The notes beneath the pieces were generated by a model that saw only the letters and a program-made list of their open reading frames with translations, searched no databases and was not told the DNA's origin. Of a stretch of DNA of 64,000 bases, positions 1 to 8,136 are shown in pieces (position 1 is the stretch's first letter; each line of letters begins with the position of its first letter). The DNA is from Lachnospiraceae bacterium (lineage in GTDB: Bacteria > Bacillota > Clostridia > Lachnospirales > Lachnospiraceae), in the NCBI GenBank assembly GCA_016281605.1, contig JAEEJA010000016.1:24292-88291 (forward strand), given 5' to 3'. Position numbers and translations under genes: made by a program.

Positions 1-132
1 GGACTTTAAAGAGCGTGGGTGGTGAGGCTCAGCAATAATACATAGTAGATGTCAGATTCTATTAATTATTGTTACAATTCAGCAAAACAAGATAATTTAC
101 AGAAATCATTATAATAATAAGATAATGTTCAA
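1..132. other. Left-edge stretch, probably the 3' end and trailer of an upstream gene
   Basis: Two plus-strand frames stay open from the window edge and close within the first 38 bases (TGA at 23-25 and TAA at 36-38), so this may hold the last codons of a gene lying to the left. The fragment is too short to identify. A strong terminator follows at 133-172, which fits the end of a plus-strand transcript. Nothing else is recognisable in the AT-rich bases 40-132. Confidence 0.3.
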
Positions 133-172
133 CTCCATTACCCCTGCATATGCGGGGGTAATGGAGTCTTTT
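133..172 (+). terminator. Strong intrinsic terminator
   Basis: CTCCATTACCCC at 133-144 pairs perfectly with GGGGTAATGGAG at 155-166 around a GCATATGC core, and TCTTTT follows. It probably ends transcription of the gene left of the window. Confidence 0.8.
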
Positions 173-253
173 ATTGTAACAAGCGAAGTGAGTTTTTTAC
201 AATAATAAACGATTTTGGTGTTAAGTGCCATTAGGACAAAATGTAAATTATTG

Positions 254-396
254 GTTACTATTCACAGTCGTTCCGCCTGTGAAAGTAACGGGTTTTGCCA
301 TTCAGAATCGCTTCGCGATGGGCAAAACCCATGAAAATCCGAGTATGTCACGCCGTAAATGCGCAGTATATGCGCATTTCGGCTGTGAATAGTAAC
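254..396. repeat. Palindromic multi-hairpin repeat-like element
   Basis: GTTACTATTCACAG at 254-267 is matched by its exact reverse complement at 383-396, enclosing two further perfect stems: GGGTTTTGCC 290-299 with GGCAAAACCC 321-330, and AAATGCGC 357-364 with GCGCATTT 372-379. The left arm can also pair locally with CTGTGAAAGTAAC at 277-289, so two alternative folds exist. The element ends three bases before the stop codon of the minus-strand toxin gene, so it is probably transcribed as that gene's 3' hairpin. It resembles MITE- or REP-like elements; copy number cannot be judged from one window. Confidence 0.6.
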
Positions 397-398
397 AA

Positions 399-671
399 TT
401 ATTGTCTATATATTTCGCTTCTATGCCCTACAGAAAGAGCAAGAATAACCAATCGTTCGTCTTCTATTAAACAAATAAGGCGGAAATCTCCGATACGATA
501 TCTCCATTGACCGCTACGATTTGCGGTCAGTCCTTTTCCATGTGACCTGGGATTTTCACAATCCACAAGATTTTTATCAATCCATGCCCTGATTATTTTT
601 TGTGTATACTTATCCAATTTGCGAAACTCTCTTATAAAGCGAGCAGAAAGTTCGACATTATATTTCCTCAT
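399..671 (-). CDS. Type II toxin, RelE/ParE (YafQ-like) family
   Basis: A 90-residue basic protein, the usual size for a RelE/ParE-fold toxin; such proteins mostly act as ribosome-dependent mRNA endonucleases. Visible features are an N-terminal helix pair with FRKLDKYTQ, the strand motif GQWRYRIGDFRL near residues 54-65, and a C-terminal HRSEIYR typical of the RelE core. The ATG at 671 was chosen over an upstream in-frame start because it overlaps the antitoxin stop by 14 bases, the usual translational coupling for such pairs. The stop codon lies directly against the palindromic element at 254-396. The family is confident; the exact subfamily and target are not. Confidence 0.82.
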   Translation of the reverse strand: MRKYNVELSARFIREFRKLDKYTQKIIRAWIDKNLVDCENPRSHGKGLTANRSGQWRYRIGDFRLICLIEDERLVILALSVGHRSEIYRQ

Positions 672-885
672 CCAACTCCCTCCAAAAATCCTGTACAGAA
701 GTGGACTTACGTCCGCTATCAACATATTCCTTATAAGCTGATTCTGCGATCACAATATCATATTCGTCTTCTATTTTTTCAAACAATGCTCTTTTAAAGG
801 CTTCTGCCAGAGAATATGAGTGGATTTTAGCATAGCTTTCAGCGAGCATGCGTTCATCTTCTGTTAATCTGATGGAAAATGCCAT
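658..885 (-). CDS. Type II antitoxin, RelB/DUF6290-like
   Basis: A 75-residue acidic protein beginning MAFSIRLTEDERML, a ribbon-helix-helix N-terminus of the kind that binds DNA as a dimer. The C-terminal half (about residues 40-75) is rich in Glu and Asp and would wrap the toxin. It is first in a two-gene minus-strand operon and overlaps the toxin start by 14 bases. The ATG at 885 follows an AGGAGG site with proper spacing; an upstream GTG would lie inside that site. Autorepression is likely, because a 13-bp palindrome at 904-916 overlaps the -10 box. Confidence 0.82.
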   Translation of the reverse strand: MAFSIRLTEDERMLAESYAKIHSYSLAEAFKRALFEKIEDEYDIVIAESAYKEYVDSGRKSTSVQDFWRELDEEI

Positions 886-903
886 GATAATCACCTCCTT
901 TAT

Positions 904-937
904 AGTACATTGTACTGCGAAGGAGTAGTTATGTCAA
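904..937 (-). promoter_or_regulatory. Toxin-antitoxin promoter with operator over the -10
   Basis: Reading the minus strand, TTGACA (937-932) and TACAAT (914-909) are separated by exactly 17 bases, a near-consensus vegetative promoter. The palindrome AGTACATTGTACT at 904-916 covers the -10, where an RHH antitoxin would block RNA polymerase. The AGGAGG site follows directly. Confidence 0.75.
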
Positions 938-1031
938 CAAATAAATCTGCATAGGAATATTTCTTTCTTGTCTTACCTTTCATTTTAATAAATTTTCTGA
1001 GATTATTTAATCACATTGGTTTCAGATGCCA

Positions 1032-2336
1032 TTAAGACTTTTTACCCAATACTCCTCTGGCTGCCCAGAGGGGTATATTTTTCATCCATTCCTGATTTCT
1101 GTAGTTTGCTGTGGAAAATCGAAGTGCGGATTCCTCGGGTTTGAATTTTTCATAGAAGAATCTAAGACTTTTTGAACGCAAATTATCCTCCGATTTTACT
1201 TCTATAGGAATGATTGTATTATTCCCTTGTAAGAGAAAATCCACTTCATATGTTGATTTTTCTCCGGAGTAATAGTAAGGAGTTTTATTAGCTGCAATTA
1301 TTTCCTGAAGTATATATTGCTCCGTGAGAGCTCCTTTATATTCGGTAAAAGCTATGTTTCCTTTCAATATTGTCGGAATATCAAGTTCGCTAAGAGCTCC
1401 TAATATGCCTATATCAAGTGCAAATAATTTGTAAGAATTCAAATCTTCATAGGCTTTTAATGGAAGGGAAGGTTTGCTGACATGTGGTACGAGGTGTACT
1501 AATCCGGCATCCTTAAGCCACTGGATTGCAATTTCGTATTCACTGCGTCGAGCTCCTTTTTTCATCTGCCCAAAAAAGAATTTTTTGTTTTCTTTTGCAA
1601 GCTGTATGGGCAGATGATTCCATATCATACGTATACGAGGGAGTTCGCGAGGGTTTACATGTTTACCGAAATCACCCTCGTATTGATTGGTTATCATGAG
1701 TTGGACTTCACGTACTTCCTTCCAATCGTGAGTTTCGGTGTATCTCAAAACTACTTCAGGCATTCCACCGGTGCAAAAGTAGGTACGAAGCAACTCTTTA
1801 TATCTGTCAGCATGATCAACAAGTTCAACTGAGGTATAATCATTTATATATTCAGATAGATTGTTCTCACCAATAGCCATGAGAAATTCCTGGAAATCCA
1901 TGGGATGAAGTGATAATTCATCTGTTTTGCCTACAGGAAATGATATTCCTTCGTGAATAGAGACCCCAAGTAGTGAGCCGGCAGAAATCAAAGATAATTC
2001 TGGCAAGTCTTCGCAAAAATACTTTAAAGACTCTACAACTCGTGGAGCGGACTGTATTTCATCAAATATCAATAAAGTGTTTTCAACATTAATAGTTTCA
2101 TGTAGTTCTGTTTCCAAAGCGCGAATTATACGTTTGACGTCGTAATCTCTTTCGAAGAGATTATATATACGGCTATTATTATAGAATGAAATGTAAACCG
2201 TATGAGAATACTCTGTTCGACCAAATTCTTTCATAAGCCATGTTTTTCCGGTTTGGCGTGCGCCCCAGAGTATGAGAGGTTTTCTGTGTTTTTTATTTTT
2301 CCACCGAATCAAATCGGACATTAGTTTTCTTTTCAT
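1032..2336 (-). CDS. AAA_14 / DUF4143 family ATPase
   Basis: A 434-residue protein of the widespread ATPase family that pairs an N-terminal AAA_14 domain with a C-terminal DUF4143 domain. A Walker A GARQTGKT lies at residues 25-32 and a Walker B LLIFDEI near 89-95. The C-terminus carries EVDFLLQ and IPIEVKS (about residues 360-385), resembling a PD-(D/E)XK nuclease-like core. The cellular role of this family is unsettled. The ATG at 2336 has AAGGGT upstream; an earlier in-frame start has no such site. It stands alone, 146 bases from the toxin-antitoxin pair, and looks accessory. Confidence 0.85.
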   Translation of the reverse strand: MKRKLMSDLIRWKNKKHRKPLILWGARQTGKTWLMKEFGRTEYSHTVYISFYNNSRIYNLFERDYDVKRIIRALETELHETINVENTLLIFDEIQSAPRVVESLKYFCEDLPELSLISAGSLLGVSIHEGISFPVGKTDELSLHPMDFQEFLMAIGENNLSEYINDYTSVELVDHADRYKELLRTYFCTGGMPEVVLRYTETHDWKEVREVQLMITNQYEGDFGKHVNPRELPRIRMIWNHLPIQLAKENKKFFFGQMKKGARRSEYEIAIQWLKDAGLVHLVPHVSKPSLPLKAYEDLNSYKLFALDIGILGALSELDIPTILKGNIAFTEYKGALTEQYILQEIIAANKTPYYYSGEKSTYEVDFLLQGNNTIIPIEVKSEDNLRSKSLRFFYEKFKPEESALRFSTANYRNQEWMKNIPLWAARGVLGKKS

Positions 2337-2584
2337 TTTATCGCACCCTTTCGTATCAGAAATTATCAAAAAATCAGAAACCTGAGATAACCGATAATCA
2401 TTAAAAACATTAGTTTACTAAATTGGAAATCCTCTGGAATTTAGCAAAATACTAAATTGAGAATACATGATATAAAAATAAAAGTCAACACATTTAACGA
2501 AAAAATGAGCAAAACATACACTTTTTCCGACGAAAAAATGTATACACTACTCATTAATTCGTTGTTTGTAATATTCAATCCTTC
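2337..2584. other. Intergenic region between divergent genes
   Basis: AT-rich spacer upstream of both the minus-strand ATPase and plus-strand ppa. An inverted repeat CTAAATT...AATTTAG lies near 2418-2445 and the CTAAATT unit recurs once just downstream, so an operator for the ATPase gene is possible. No convincing gene was seen here. Confidence 0.4.
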
Positions 2585-2613
2585 TTGTAAAAAATTCTCT
2601 GATATGGTAAAAT
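2585..2613 (+). promoter_or_regulatory. Vegetative promoter of ppa-nadA
   Basis: TTGTAA at 2585-2590 and TAAAAT at 2608-2613 are separated by 17 bases. Transcription would start near 2620, giving a leader of about 75 bases before ppa. Confidence 0.65.
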
Positions 2614-2697
2614 GCACACATATGGGGCGTGGACTTCATGATAGGTCTGCTTGTGTAAATCACGCAAAGCAGATACAATGGAATTGGAGGATAAAAT

Positions 2698-3237
2698 ATG
2701 AATATTTGGCATGATATAGAGGACGACCGCATTTTTCCCACGGATTTTATGGCGGTTATAGAAATAAGCAAGGGAAGTAATATGAAGTATGAGCTGGATA
2801 AGAAAACAGGTATGCTCATGCTTGACAGAGTACTTTATACTTCGACACATTATCCTGCTAATTATGGCTTCATCCCTAAGACTTTGGGCGATGATCATGA
2901 TCCACTGGACGTTTTAGTTCTTTGTACCGAGAATATACAGCCATTTACTCTGGTGCGCTGTTATCCAATAGGCGTTATGAAGATGCTTGATGGCGGACTT
3001 GGTGATGAGAAGATTATTGCAATGCCTTACAGTGATCCGACTTATAACGGTTATACGGATGTTTCCGAGCTTCCCAAGCATATATTTGAAGAAATAAAGC
3101 ACTTCTTTACGGTTTACAAAAATCTTGAGGGTAAGGAAACCAAGGTTGATGATATAGACGGCGCAGTCGAGGCAGTCAGGGTTATTGAGTACTGTATAGA
3201 AAATTATAAGAAAACCTATGGCTCAGATGATAAGTAA
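2698..3237 (+). CDS. ppa: Inorganic pyrophosphatase (family I)
   Basis: Hydrolyses cytosolic pyrophosphate to two phosphates, pulling biosynthetic reactions forward. The 179-residue length fits bacterial family I enzymes. The metal-binding signature DDHDPLDVLV lies at residues 65-74, preceded by HYPANYGFIP (51-60) and followed by GDEKIIA. The ATG at 2698 has GGAGG nearby. nadA follows after 18 bases, so the two are probably co-transcribed from the promoter at 2585. Family I is less usual in Clostridia than membrane or family II enzymes, but the motif leaves little doubt. Confidence 0.95.
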   Translation: MNIWHDIEDDRIFPTDFMAVIEISKGSNMKYELDKKTGMLMLDRVLYTSTHYPANYGFIPKTLGDDHDPLDVLVLCTENIQPFTLVRCYPIGVMKMLDGGLGDEKIIAMPYSDPTYNGYTDVSELPKHIFEEIKHFFTVYKNLEGKETKVDDIDGAVEAVRVIEYCIENYKKTYGSDDK

Positions 3238-3255
3238 AGAGAGGAATAAAAGGGT

Positions 3256-4167
3256 ATGACTACAGCAGAGATTCAGGAAGAGATAAGGAGATTAAAAAAA
3301 GAAAAGGATTTTTGTATCCTTGGACACGCTTATCAAAGCCATGATATACTTGAAATTGCAGATTTTACGGGGGATTCCTACGGTCTTGCGCTTTCTGCAA
3401 GAGAAGCAAAGCAGAAGAATATCATCATGTGCGGTGTAAGATTTATGGGGGAGGTAGTTAAGACACTTTCTCCGGACAGACACGTATATTTGCCAAATCC
3501 TATGGCAGGATGCCCTATGGCTGAGCAGCTTACAAGAGAGGATGTTATCAGATTAAAGGAGAGGTACCCTGAGCACGCTGTTTGTGCTTATATCAATACC
3601 ACCGCAGAATTAAAGACAGCTTGTGATGTAATAGTTACTTCTTCATCTGCTGTAGATATATTAAGAAACTACCCTGCAGATAAGATTCTTTTCATACCTG
3701 ATTGTAATTTGGGCAGATGGGTTGAAAAGCAGCTTCCGGAAAAGGAATTTGTGTTTTACAGCGGAGGTTGCCCTACTCACATGAGAGTTAAAAAGGAAAA
3801 TGTGCTGGAGAGTAAAAAGCTTCATCCTGATGCTGAGCTTTTAGTGCATCCTGAGTGCTTAGAGGAAGTAAGCGAGCTTGCAGACTACGTGGGAAGTACC
3901 ACGGGAATTATGGCATATGCTAAAAAGTCAGATAAGAAGGAGTTTATCATAGGTACAGAGCAGGCTATAGTAGAGCATCTGCAGTTTGAGTGTCCTGATA
4001 AGAAGTTTTATCTTTTATCGGATTGCCTGGTGTGCCATAACATGAAACTCACTACCCTTATGGATGTATATAATACACTGCTTGGAAATGGCGGAGAAGA
4101 GCTTATAATGAGTGATGAGCTTATAAGTGGTTCCTATAAGCCTATAGAGCGGATGTTAAATTCATAG
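3256..4167 (+). CDS. nadA: Quinolinate synthase A
   Basis: Condenses iminoaspartate with dihydroxyacetone phosphate to quinolinate in de novo NAD synthesis, using a 4Fe-4S cluster. The 303-residue length is normal for the family. Cluster ligands are expected at Cys86 (MAGCPMA), Cys201 (HPEC) and Cys260 or Cys257 (near NMK), all present; the substrate site GHAYQ is at 23-27 and SGGCPTH near 169-175. It follows ppa closely. The usual partners nadB and nadC are not adjacent, so the pathway must be completed elsewhere or by salvage. Confidence 0.95.
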   Translation: MTTAEIQEEIRRLKKEKDFCILGHAYQSHDILEIADFTGDSYGLALSAREAKQKNIIMCGVRFMGEVVKTLSPDRHVYLPNPMAGCPMAEQLTREDVIRLKERYPEHAVCAYINTTAELKTACDVIVTSSSAVDILRNYPADKILFIPDCNLGRWVEKQLPEKEFVFYSGGCPTHMRVKKENVLESKKLHPDAELLVHPECLEEVSELADYVGSTTGIMAYAKKSDKKEFIIGTEQAIVEHLQFECPDKKFYLLSDCLVCHNMKLTTLMDVYNTLLGNGGEELIMSDELISGSYKPIERMLNS

Positions 4168-4271
4168 AAAATATGATAAACTATAATCACTAAGATAAAA
4201 TCAAATCTCTAATGACTATAAATAATTGATAAAGTCGGAATTAAGATTACTTTTGAAAGGATGACTTAATT

Positions 4272-5399
4272 ATGAGCGAAAAGGTAGAGGACTTAAAGAA
4301 AGATAGGGATAAGATTATCGTCAGAACAAGTATTATAGGAATTGCGGCCAATGTTTTTCTGGCCGCTTTTAAAGCTGTAGTAGGTTTACTTAGTAATTCC
4401 ATAGCAGTTATACTGGATGCGGTTAATAATTTAAGTGATGCTCTGTCATCTGTGATTACCATAATCGGTACATTTTTAGCAGGAAAAAAGGCAGATGCCA
4501 ATCATCCGCTAGGTCACGGAAGGATAGAGTACATAAGTGCCATGCTTGTGTCTGCAATCGTGCTTTACGCCGGTGGTATGTCACTTTATGAATCGGTATT
4601 AAAGATAATTAATCCCATTAAGCCAAAGTACACTACTACATCTCTTATCATCATAGGAACAGCCGTAGTAGTTAAAATTATATTGGGAACCTATGTGAAA
4701 AAGACAGGAAAAAGCGTTAATTCCGGTGCCTTAGTAGCATCCGGCTCAGATGCGCTTTTTGACGCTATCATTTCATTTTCTGTTCTTGTATCAGCTGTAA
4801 TACTTTTATTAACAGGAGTCAGCTTAGAAGCCTACGTAGGTGTTATCATTTCCCTTTTTATAGTTAAGTCCGGTTTGGATATGCTCTTAGAAACAGTTGA
4901 TGACATCATAGGAAAGAGGGTTGACAGGGATGTGCTTTCGGAGATAAAAAAGACCATATGCAGCGAGGAAGTAGTTAGCGGTGCTTACGACATGCTTCTT
5001 CACAGCTACGGACCTGACAGGTATATCGGTTCGGTGCACATAGAGGTTCCGGATACCATGACTGCAGGGGAGATAGATAAGCTTGAAAGAAGGATTGCTG
5101 CCAATGTTTACGAGAAGCACGGTATATATCTTGCGGGTATAGGTATTTACTCGGTAAATACAACGGATCCTGAAATTTGTGAGATGAGAGAAAAAATATA
5201 TACAGCCCTGCATAAATACAAAGGACTTTTACAGGTGCATGGTTTTCATGTTGATAAAGATGCGAAGGAAATCAGTTTTGATATAATACTTGATTTTGCA
5301 TTGGAAGATAAAAATGAAACATTTAATCTCATACAGCATGATATAAAGAGTATGTATCCGGATTATAATATAATAATTGCTATGGATTTGGATGTGTAA
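4272..5399 (+). CDS. Cation diffusion facilitator family transporter
   Basis: A 375-residue membrane antiporter of the CDF family, which exports divalent metals such as Zn, Mn or Fe in exchange for protons. About six membrane helices fill residues 18-215. The metal-site helix contains DAVNNLSD (about residues 47-54), and the loop HPLGHGRIEY (about 78-87) is the CDF hallmark. A cytoplasmic metal-sensing domain follows, with HVEVPDTM-like strands, and the C-terminus is longer than in FieF. AAAGGA precedes the ATG. The metal cannot be told from sequence. It is a single-gene unit between nadA and the HAD gene. Confidence 0.92.
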   Translation: MSEKVEDLKKDRDKIIVRTSIIGIAANVFLAAFKAVVGLLSNSIAVILDAVNNLSDALSSVITIIGTFLAGKKADANHPLGHGRIEYISAMLVSAIVLYAGGMSLYESVLKIINPIKPKYTTTSLIIIGTAVVVKIILGTYVKKTGKSVNSGALVASGSDALFDAIISFSVLVSAVILLLTGVSLEAYVGVIISLFIVKSGLDMLLETVDDIIGKRVDRDVLSEIKKTICSEEVVSGAYDMLLHSYGPDRYIGSVHIEVPDTMTAGEIDKLERRIAANVYEKHGIYLAGIGIYSVNTTDPEICEMREKIYTALHKYKGLLQVHGFHVDKDAKEISFDIILDFALEDKNETFNLIQHDIKSMYPDYNIIIAMDLDV

Positions 5400-5435
5400 C
5401 TCAGGCGGATAGTAAAGAAAAAGAGGACTTATAAG

Positions 5436-6086
5436 ATGTTTAAAGCTGTCGTATTTGACATGGATGGAGTTATATTTGACTCTGAAAAAATATATAGGAT
5501 ATTGGAGCATGAGCAAATCAGAAAGTATGGTCTGGATGAAAGTAAGGCAGATTACTTCTGTGAAATCATAGCCGGTGGAACCAAGGAAACCAACAGAAGG
5601 CACTTTGAAGAGGTATTTCACTCAGATGTTGATTATTACGAGTTCCGCGAAGGTGTCATGAGTGGAGTGGATGATTATGCAGAGAAGCATGGATACGAGC
5701 TTAAGCCCGGTGTGGTTGAGCTTTTAAAGCATCTGAAGGAGAAGGGGATCAAAGTGGCGCTTGCAACCTCCACCACCAGAGAGAGAGGATATAAGCACCT
5801 TAAGAGACATGGATTATATGAGTACTTCGATGAATTTGTATTCGGAGATATGATAAAAAACGGAAAGCCAAATCCTGATATCTATTTAAAAGCGTGTGAG
5901 CTTTTGGATGTTAAGCCCGAGGAAGCTATAGGTATAGAGGATTCTATTAACGGAGTGATATCGTCGCACGCAGCAGGTCTTTATACCATCATGGTAATCG
6001 ACCTTATACAGCCGAATGATGATATAAAAGAAAAGGCAGAAAAAATATATGACAGTCTTTTTCAGGTTATAGATCTGATAGGATAG
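5436..6086 (+). CDS. HAD-superfamily phosphatase, beta-phosphoglucomutase-like
   Basis: A 216-residue cytosolic HAD hydrolase. Motif I is DMDGVIFDSE (residues 8-17; nucleophile Asp8, acid Asp10), motif II is ATSTT, motif III is the lysine in NGKPNPD, and motif IV is GIEDSINGV, so all catalytic positions are present. An alpha-helical cap lies between motifs I and II, as in sugar-phosphate phosphatases and phosphoglucomutases. The substrate is unknown. It starts 36 bases after the CDF gene with an AAGAGG site, so co-transcription is possible. Confidence 0.9.
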   Translation: MFKAVVFDMDGVIFDSEKIYRILEHEQIRKYGLDESKADYFCEIIAGGTKETNRRHFEEVFHSDVDYYEFREGVMSGVDDYAEKHGYELKPGVVELLKHLKEKGIKVALATSTTRERGYKHLKRHGLYEYFDEFVFGDMIKNGKPNPDIYLKACELLDVKPEEAIGIEDSINGVISSHAAGLYTIMVIDLIQPNDDIKEKAEKIYDSLFQVIDLIG

Positions 6087-6128
6087 TTTGGAGCAGGTTC
6101 AGTGTTCACTGTGACTATGATACGCTGG

Positions 6129-6152
6129 AATGTGCGAAAATACGCATTTTTT
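6129..6152 (+). terminator. Probable terminator after the HAD gene
   Basis: A short GC stem (TGCG 6133-6136 with CGCA 6143-6146, extended by AA/TT with a small bulge) is followed by six T. It separates the HAD gene from the tRNA operon promoter. Confidence 0.5.
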
Positions 6153-6202
6153 ATTAGTATCGAAAAAAAATAAAAAAAATCGAAAAAAATTTAAATTTCT
6201 TG

Positions 6203-6231
6203 TTGACATTTTTACTTTGAGCGTATATAAT
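6203..6231 (+). promoter_or_regulatory. Full-consensus promoter of the tRNA operon with upstream A-tracts
   Basis: TTGACA at 6203-6208, a 17-base spacer, and TATAAT at 6226-6231: a perfect vegetative consensus. Runs of A upstream (about 6165-6190) look like an UP element, as expected for stable RNA. Confidence 0.9.
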
Positions 6232-6260
6232 AGCACTTGCGTCACGGAGCAAAAGAGCAA

Positions 6261-6335
6261 CGGGGTGTGGCTCAGTTTGGCTAGAGTGCCTGATTTGGGA
6301 TCAGGAGGTCGCAGGTTCGAATCCTGTCACCCCGA
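6261..6335 (+). tRNA. tRNA-Pro (TGG)
   Basis: Acceptor CGGGGTG pairs with CACCCCG (6328-6334). The anticodon loop TTTGGGA gives TGG, and the T-loop GGTTCGAATCC is standard. CCA is not encoded. First of four tRNAs in this operon. Confidence 0.96.
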
Positions 6336-6395
6336 CTTCCGTTAATCTTTTCTTCGTTAATATAAATTGAATACGGACTTTTAAGTCCACAACAT

Positions 6396-6466
6396 GCGGG
6401 TGTAGTTCAATGGTAGAACACCAGCCTTCCAAGCTGGATACGTGGGTTCGATTCCCATCACCCGCT
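6396..6466 (+). tRNA. tRNA-Gly (TCC)
   Basis: Acceptor GCGGGTG pairs with CACCCGC (6459-6465). The anticodon loop CTTCCAA gives TCC. 71 bases, no encoded CCA. Confidence 0.96.
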
Positions 6467-6508
6467 TTATTATTCCTATAGGGTTTTATGCCTGTGAGAG
6501 CAATATAA

Positions 6509-6582
<74 letters not shown>

Positions 6583-6588
6583 ATTTAT

Positions 6589-6663
<75 letters not shown>

Positions 6664-6685
6664 CTTTCAGATATATCTTAAATAT

Positions 6686-6727
6686 AAAGTTCCGATTATC
6701 TCTTGCGAGGTTTCGGAACTTTTTTTG
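6686..6727 (+). terminator. Terminator of the tRNA operon
   Basis: AAAGTTCCGA at 6686-6695 pairs with the inverse copy TCGGAACT at 6713-6720, followed by a run of T. Confidence 0.9.
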
Positions 6728-6759
6728 TTTTGTTTACACGAACACCAAACTCATTTTTG

Positions 6760-6788
6760 TTGACTGATGCCGGCTAAAATGATACTAT
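6760..6788 (+). promoter_or_regulatory. Promoter of the metallophosphoesterase gene
   Basis: TTGACT at 6760-6765 and TACTAT at 6783-6788 are separated by 17 bases. The leader contains a 7-bp hairpin (GAAATCA 6840-6846 with TGATTTC 6851-6857) just before the coding region. Confidence 0.7.
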
Positions 6789-6870
6789 TATGAACGGTGG
6801 TTTCGTTAAATATCTAAGAAATATCCATGAAACGTCTCAGAAATCATTTTTGATTTCCCATTAATATTGA

Positions 6871-8070
6871 ATGGAGTTTAGTATTACAATGTTGGTTTAT
6901 TACTTTATTGTAGTTTATATATTGCTGCAGACCGGAGTTTCTATCCTTACAGAGTACTCTGTAAGAAAGAGTAAGATGCTTAAAAAACCCGGAAAGAAAA
7001 GCTTTTGTGTAAGACTATGTATCTACATTCTTCTTGCGATTATTCCTGTCTTGGGAGCCTACCTTCCGAATAGCAGTTTTAAGTTTTTGATGATGGCTAT
7101 CGGGAATGTATGGCTTGGCTTTTTTATGTATTTTACAGGACTTTTGTTAATAACGGTCCTTATAACATATATTATTGTAAGAGTAAGAAAGGATGATAAG
7201 AAAGAAATAGTCGGACATGCGCTTCATATTTCTTTTATCTTAGCTCTTGCTATTTGCGTATACGGACTTATACATGCACAGAATACAAAGGTTGTAAGTT
7301 ATGATGTGAGCGTGGATAAGGAAGTTGAGGGGCAGAAGGACTTAAAGGTTGTCCTTCTCGGAGACCTTCATCTTAGTGTTAATTCCAATCTTACCATGAC
7401 AAAAAACATGGTAAAAAAGATTAATGATACTAATCCGGATCTTGTTGTTATCGCAGGCGATATATTTACCAGCACATACTTCGGATTAAAGGATCCTGAC
7501 AAGTATGCTAATGAGCTTAGTAAGATTAAGACAAAGTACGGTGTTTACGTAGTTTGCGGAAATCATGATGTAGAAGAGAGCTTGTTTGGCGGCTTTACTA
7601 TCTCGCCTGTATCTGAGGCCTTCAGAGTTAAGGAGATGGAAGAGTTTTTCGACAAAGCCGGTTTTAATGTACTTTACGATGAAAGTGAAGAGCTTTTGGA
7701 TGGTAAGATTACTCTTGTTGGTCGTATCGATGGCGAAAGAGCAGGAGACGGAACCGATGAAAGGATGAGCGCAGCTGAGGTCCTAAAGGATGTGGATAAG
7801 GATAAGCCGGTAATTGTCTTACAGCATGAACCGATGGAATTTAAAGAGCTTTCGGAAAATGGAGCGGATGTTGCACTCTGCGGACATACTCATGCGGGAC
7901 AGGTGTTTCCGGGCAATCTCATAGTGCCTTTCTTTAATGAGAATGCATATGGTTTAAAGACGATACACGGTTTAGAGACGGTGGTTACAGCCGGAGTGGG
8001 GTATTACGGACCTCCGATGAGAATAGGAACCGATAGTGAGATTACTGTTGTTAATATGAAATTCAAGTAG
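6871..8070 (+). CDS. Membrane-anchored calcineurin-like metallophosphoesterase
   Basis: A 399-residue protein with about four N-terminal membrane helices (residues 8-145) and a phosphoesterase domain. The dimetal-site motifs are in order: GDLHL (about 163-167), AGDIF, CGNHDVE, an isolated QHEP, and CGHTHAGQ. Relatives (YkuE/YaeI type) hydrolyse lipid-linked phosphates or act on the cell envelope; the substrate here is unknown. The ATG at 6871 has no clear ribosome site; an alternative ATG at 6889 has GGAG 12 bases upstream, so the first six residues may not be translated. It is followed by the DUF975 fusion gene. Confidence 0.88.
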   Translation: MEFSITMLVYYFIVVYILLQTGVSILTEYSVRKSKMLKKPGKKSFCVRLCIYILLAIIPVLGAYLPNSSFKFLMMAIGNVWLGFFMYFTGLLLITVLITYIIVRVRKDDKKEIVGHALHISFILALAICVYGLIHAQNTKVVSYDVSVDKEVEGQKDLKVVLLGDLHLSVNSNLTMTKNMVKKINDTNPDLVVIAGDIFTSTYFGLKDPDKYANELSKIKTKYGVYVVCGNHDVEESLFGGFTISPVSEAFRVKEMEEFFDKAGFNVLYDESEELLDGKITLVGRIDGERAGDGTDERMSAAEVLKDVDKDKPVIVLQHEPMEFKELSENGADVALCGHTHAGQVFPGNLIVPFFNENAYGLKTIHGLETVVTAGVGYYGPPMRIGTDSEITVVNMKFK

Positions 8071-8091
8071 GGCTGTGTCTTAGAAGAGATG

Positions 8092-8130
8092 CTTATGCCT
8101 CTTTGCGAAGATTAGGCAGAGGATAAGGAG
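8092..8130 (+). promoter_or_regulatory. Hairpin overlapping a ribosome binding site
   Basis: CTTATGCCTCT at 8092-8102 can pair with AGAGGATAAG at 8118-8127 with one bulged G. The 3' arm covers the start of the AAGGAG site (8125-8130) of the next gene, so it could damp translation initiation at the GTG at 8137. Confidence 0.45.
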
Positions 8131-8136
8131 AAACCT

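Noticed and set aside
295..510. Open frame of 71 codons on the plus strand
   Set aside because: It runs through the palindromic element and antisense to the toxin gene, with no ribosome site; the toxin reading is far better supported.
2457..2714. Open frame of 85 codons upstream of ppa
   Set aside because: It covers the ppa promoter and ribosome site, has no start signal of its own, and its residues look random.
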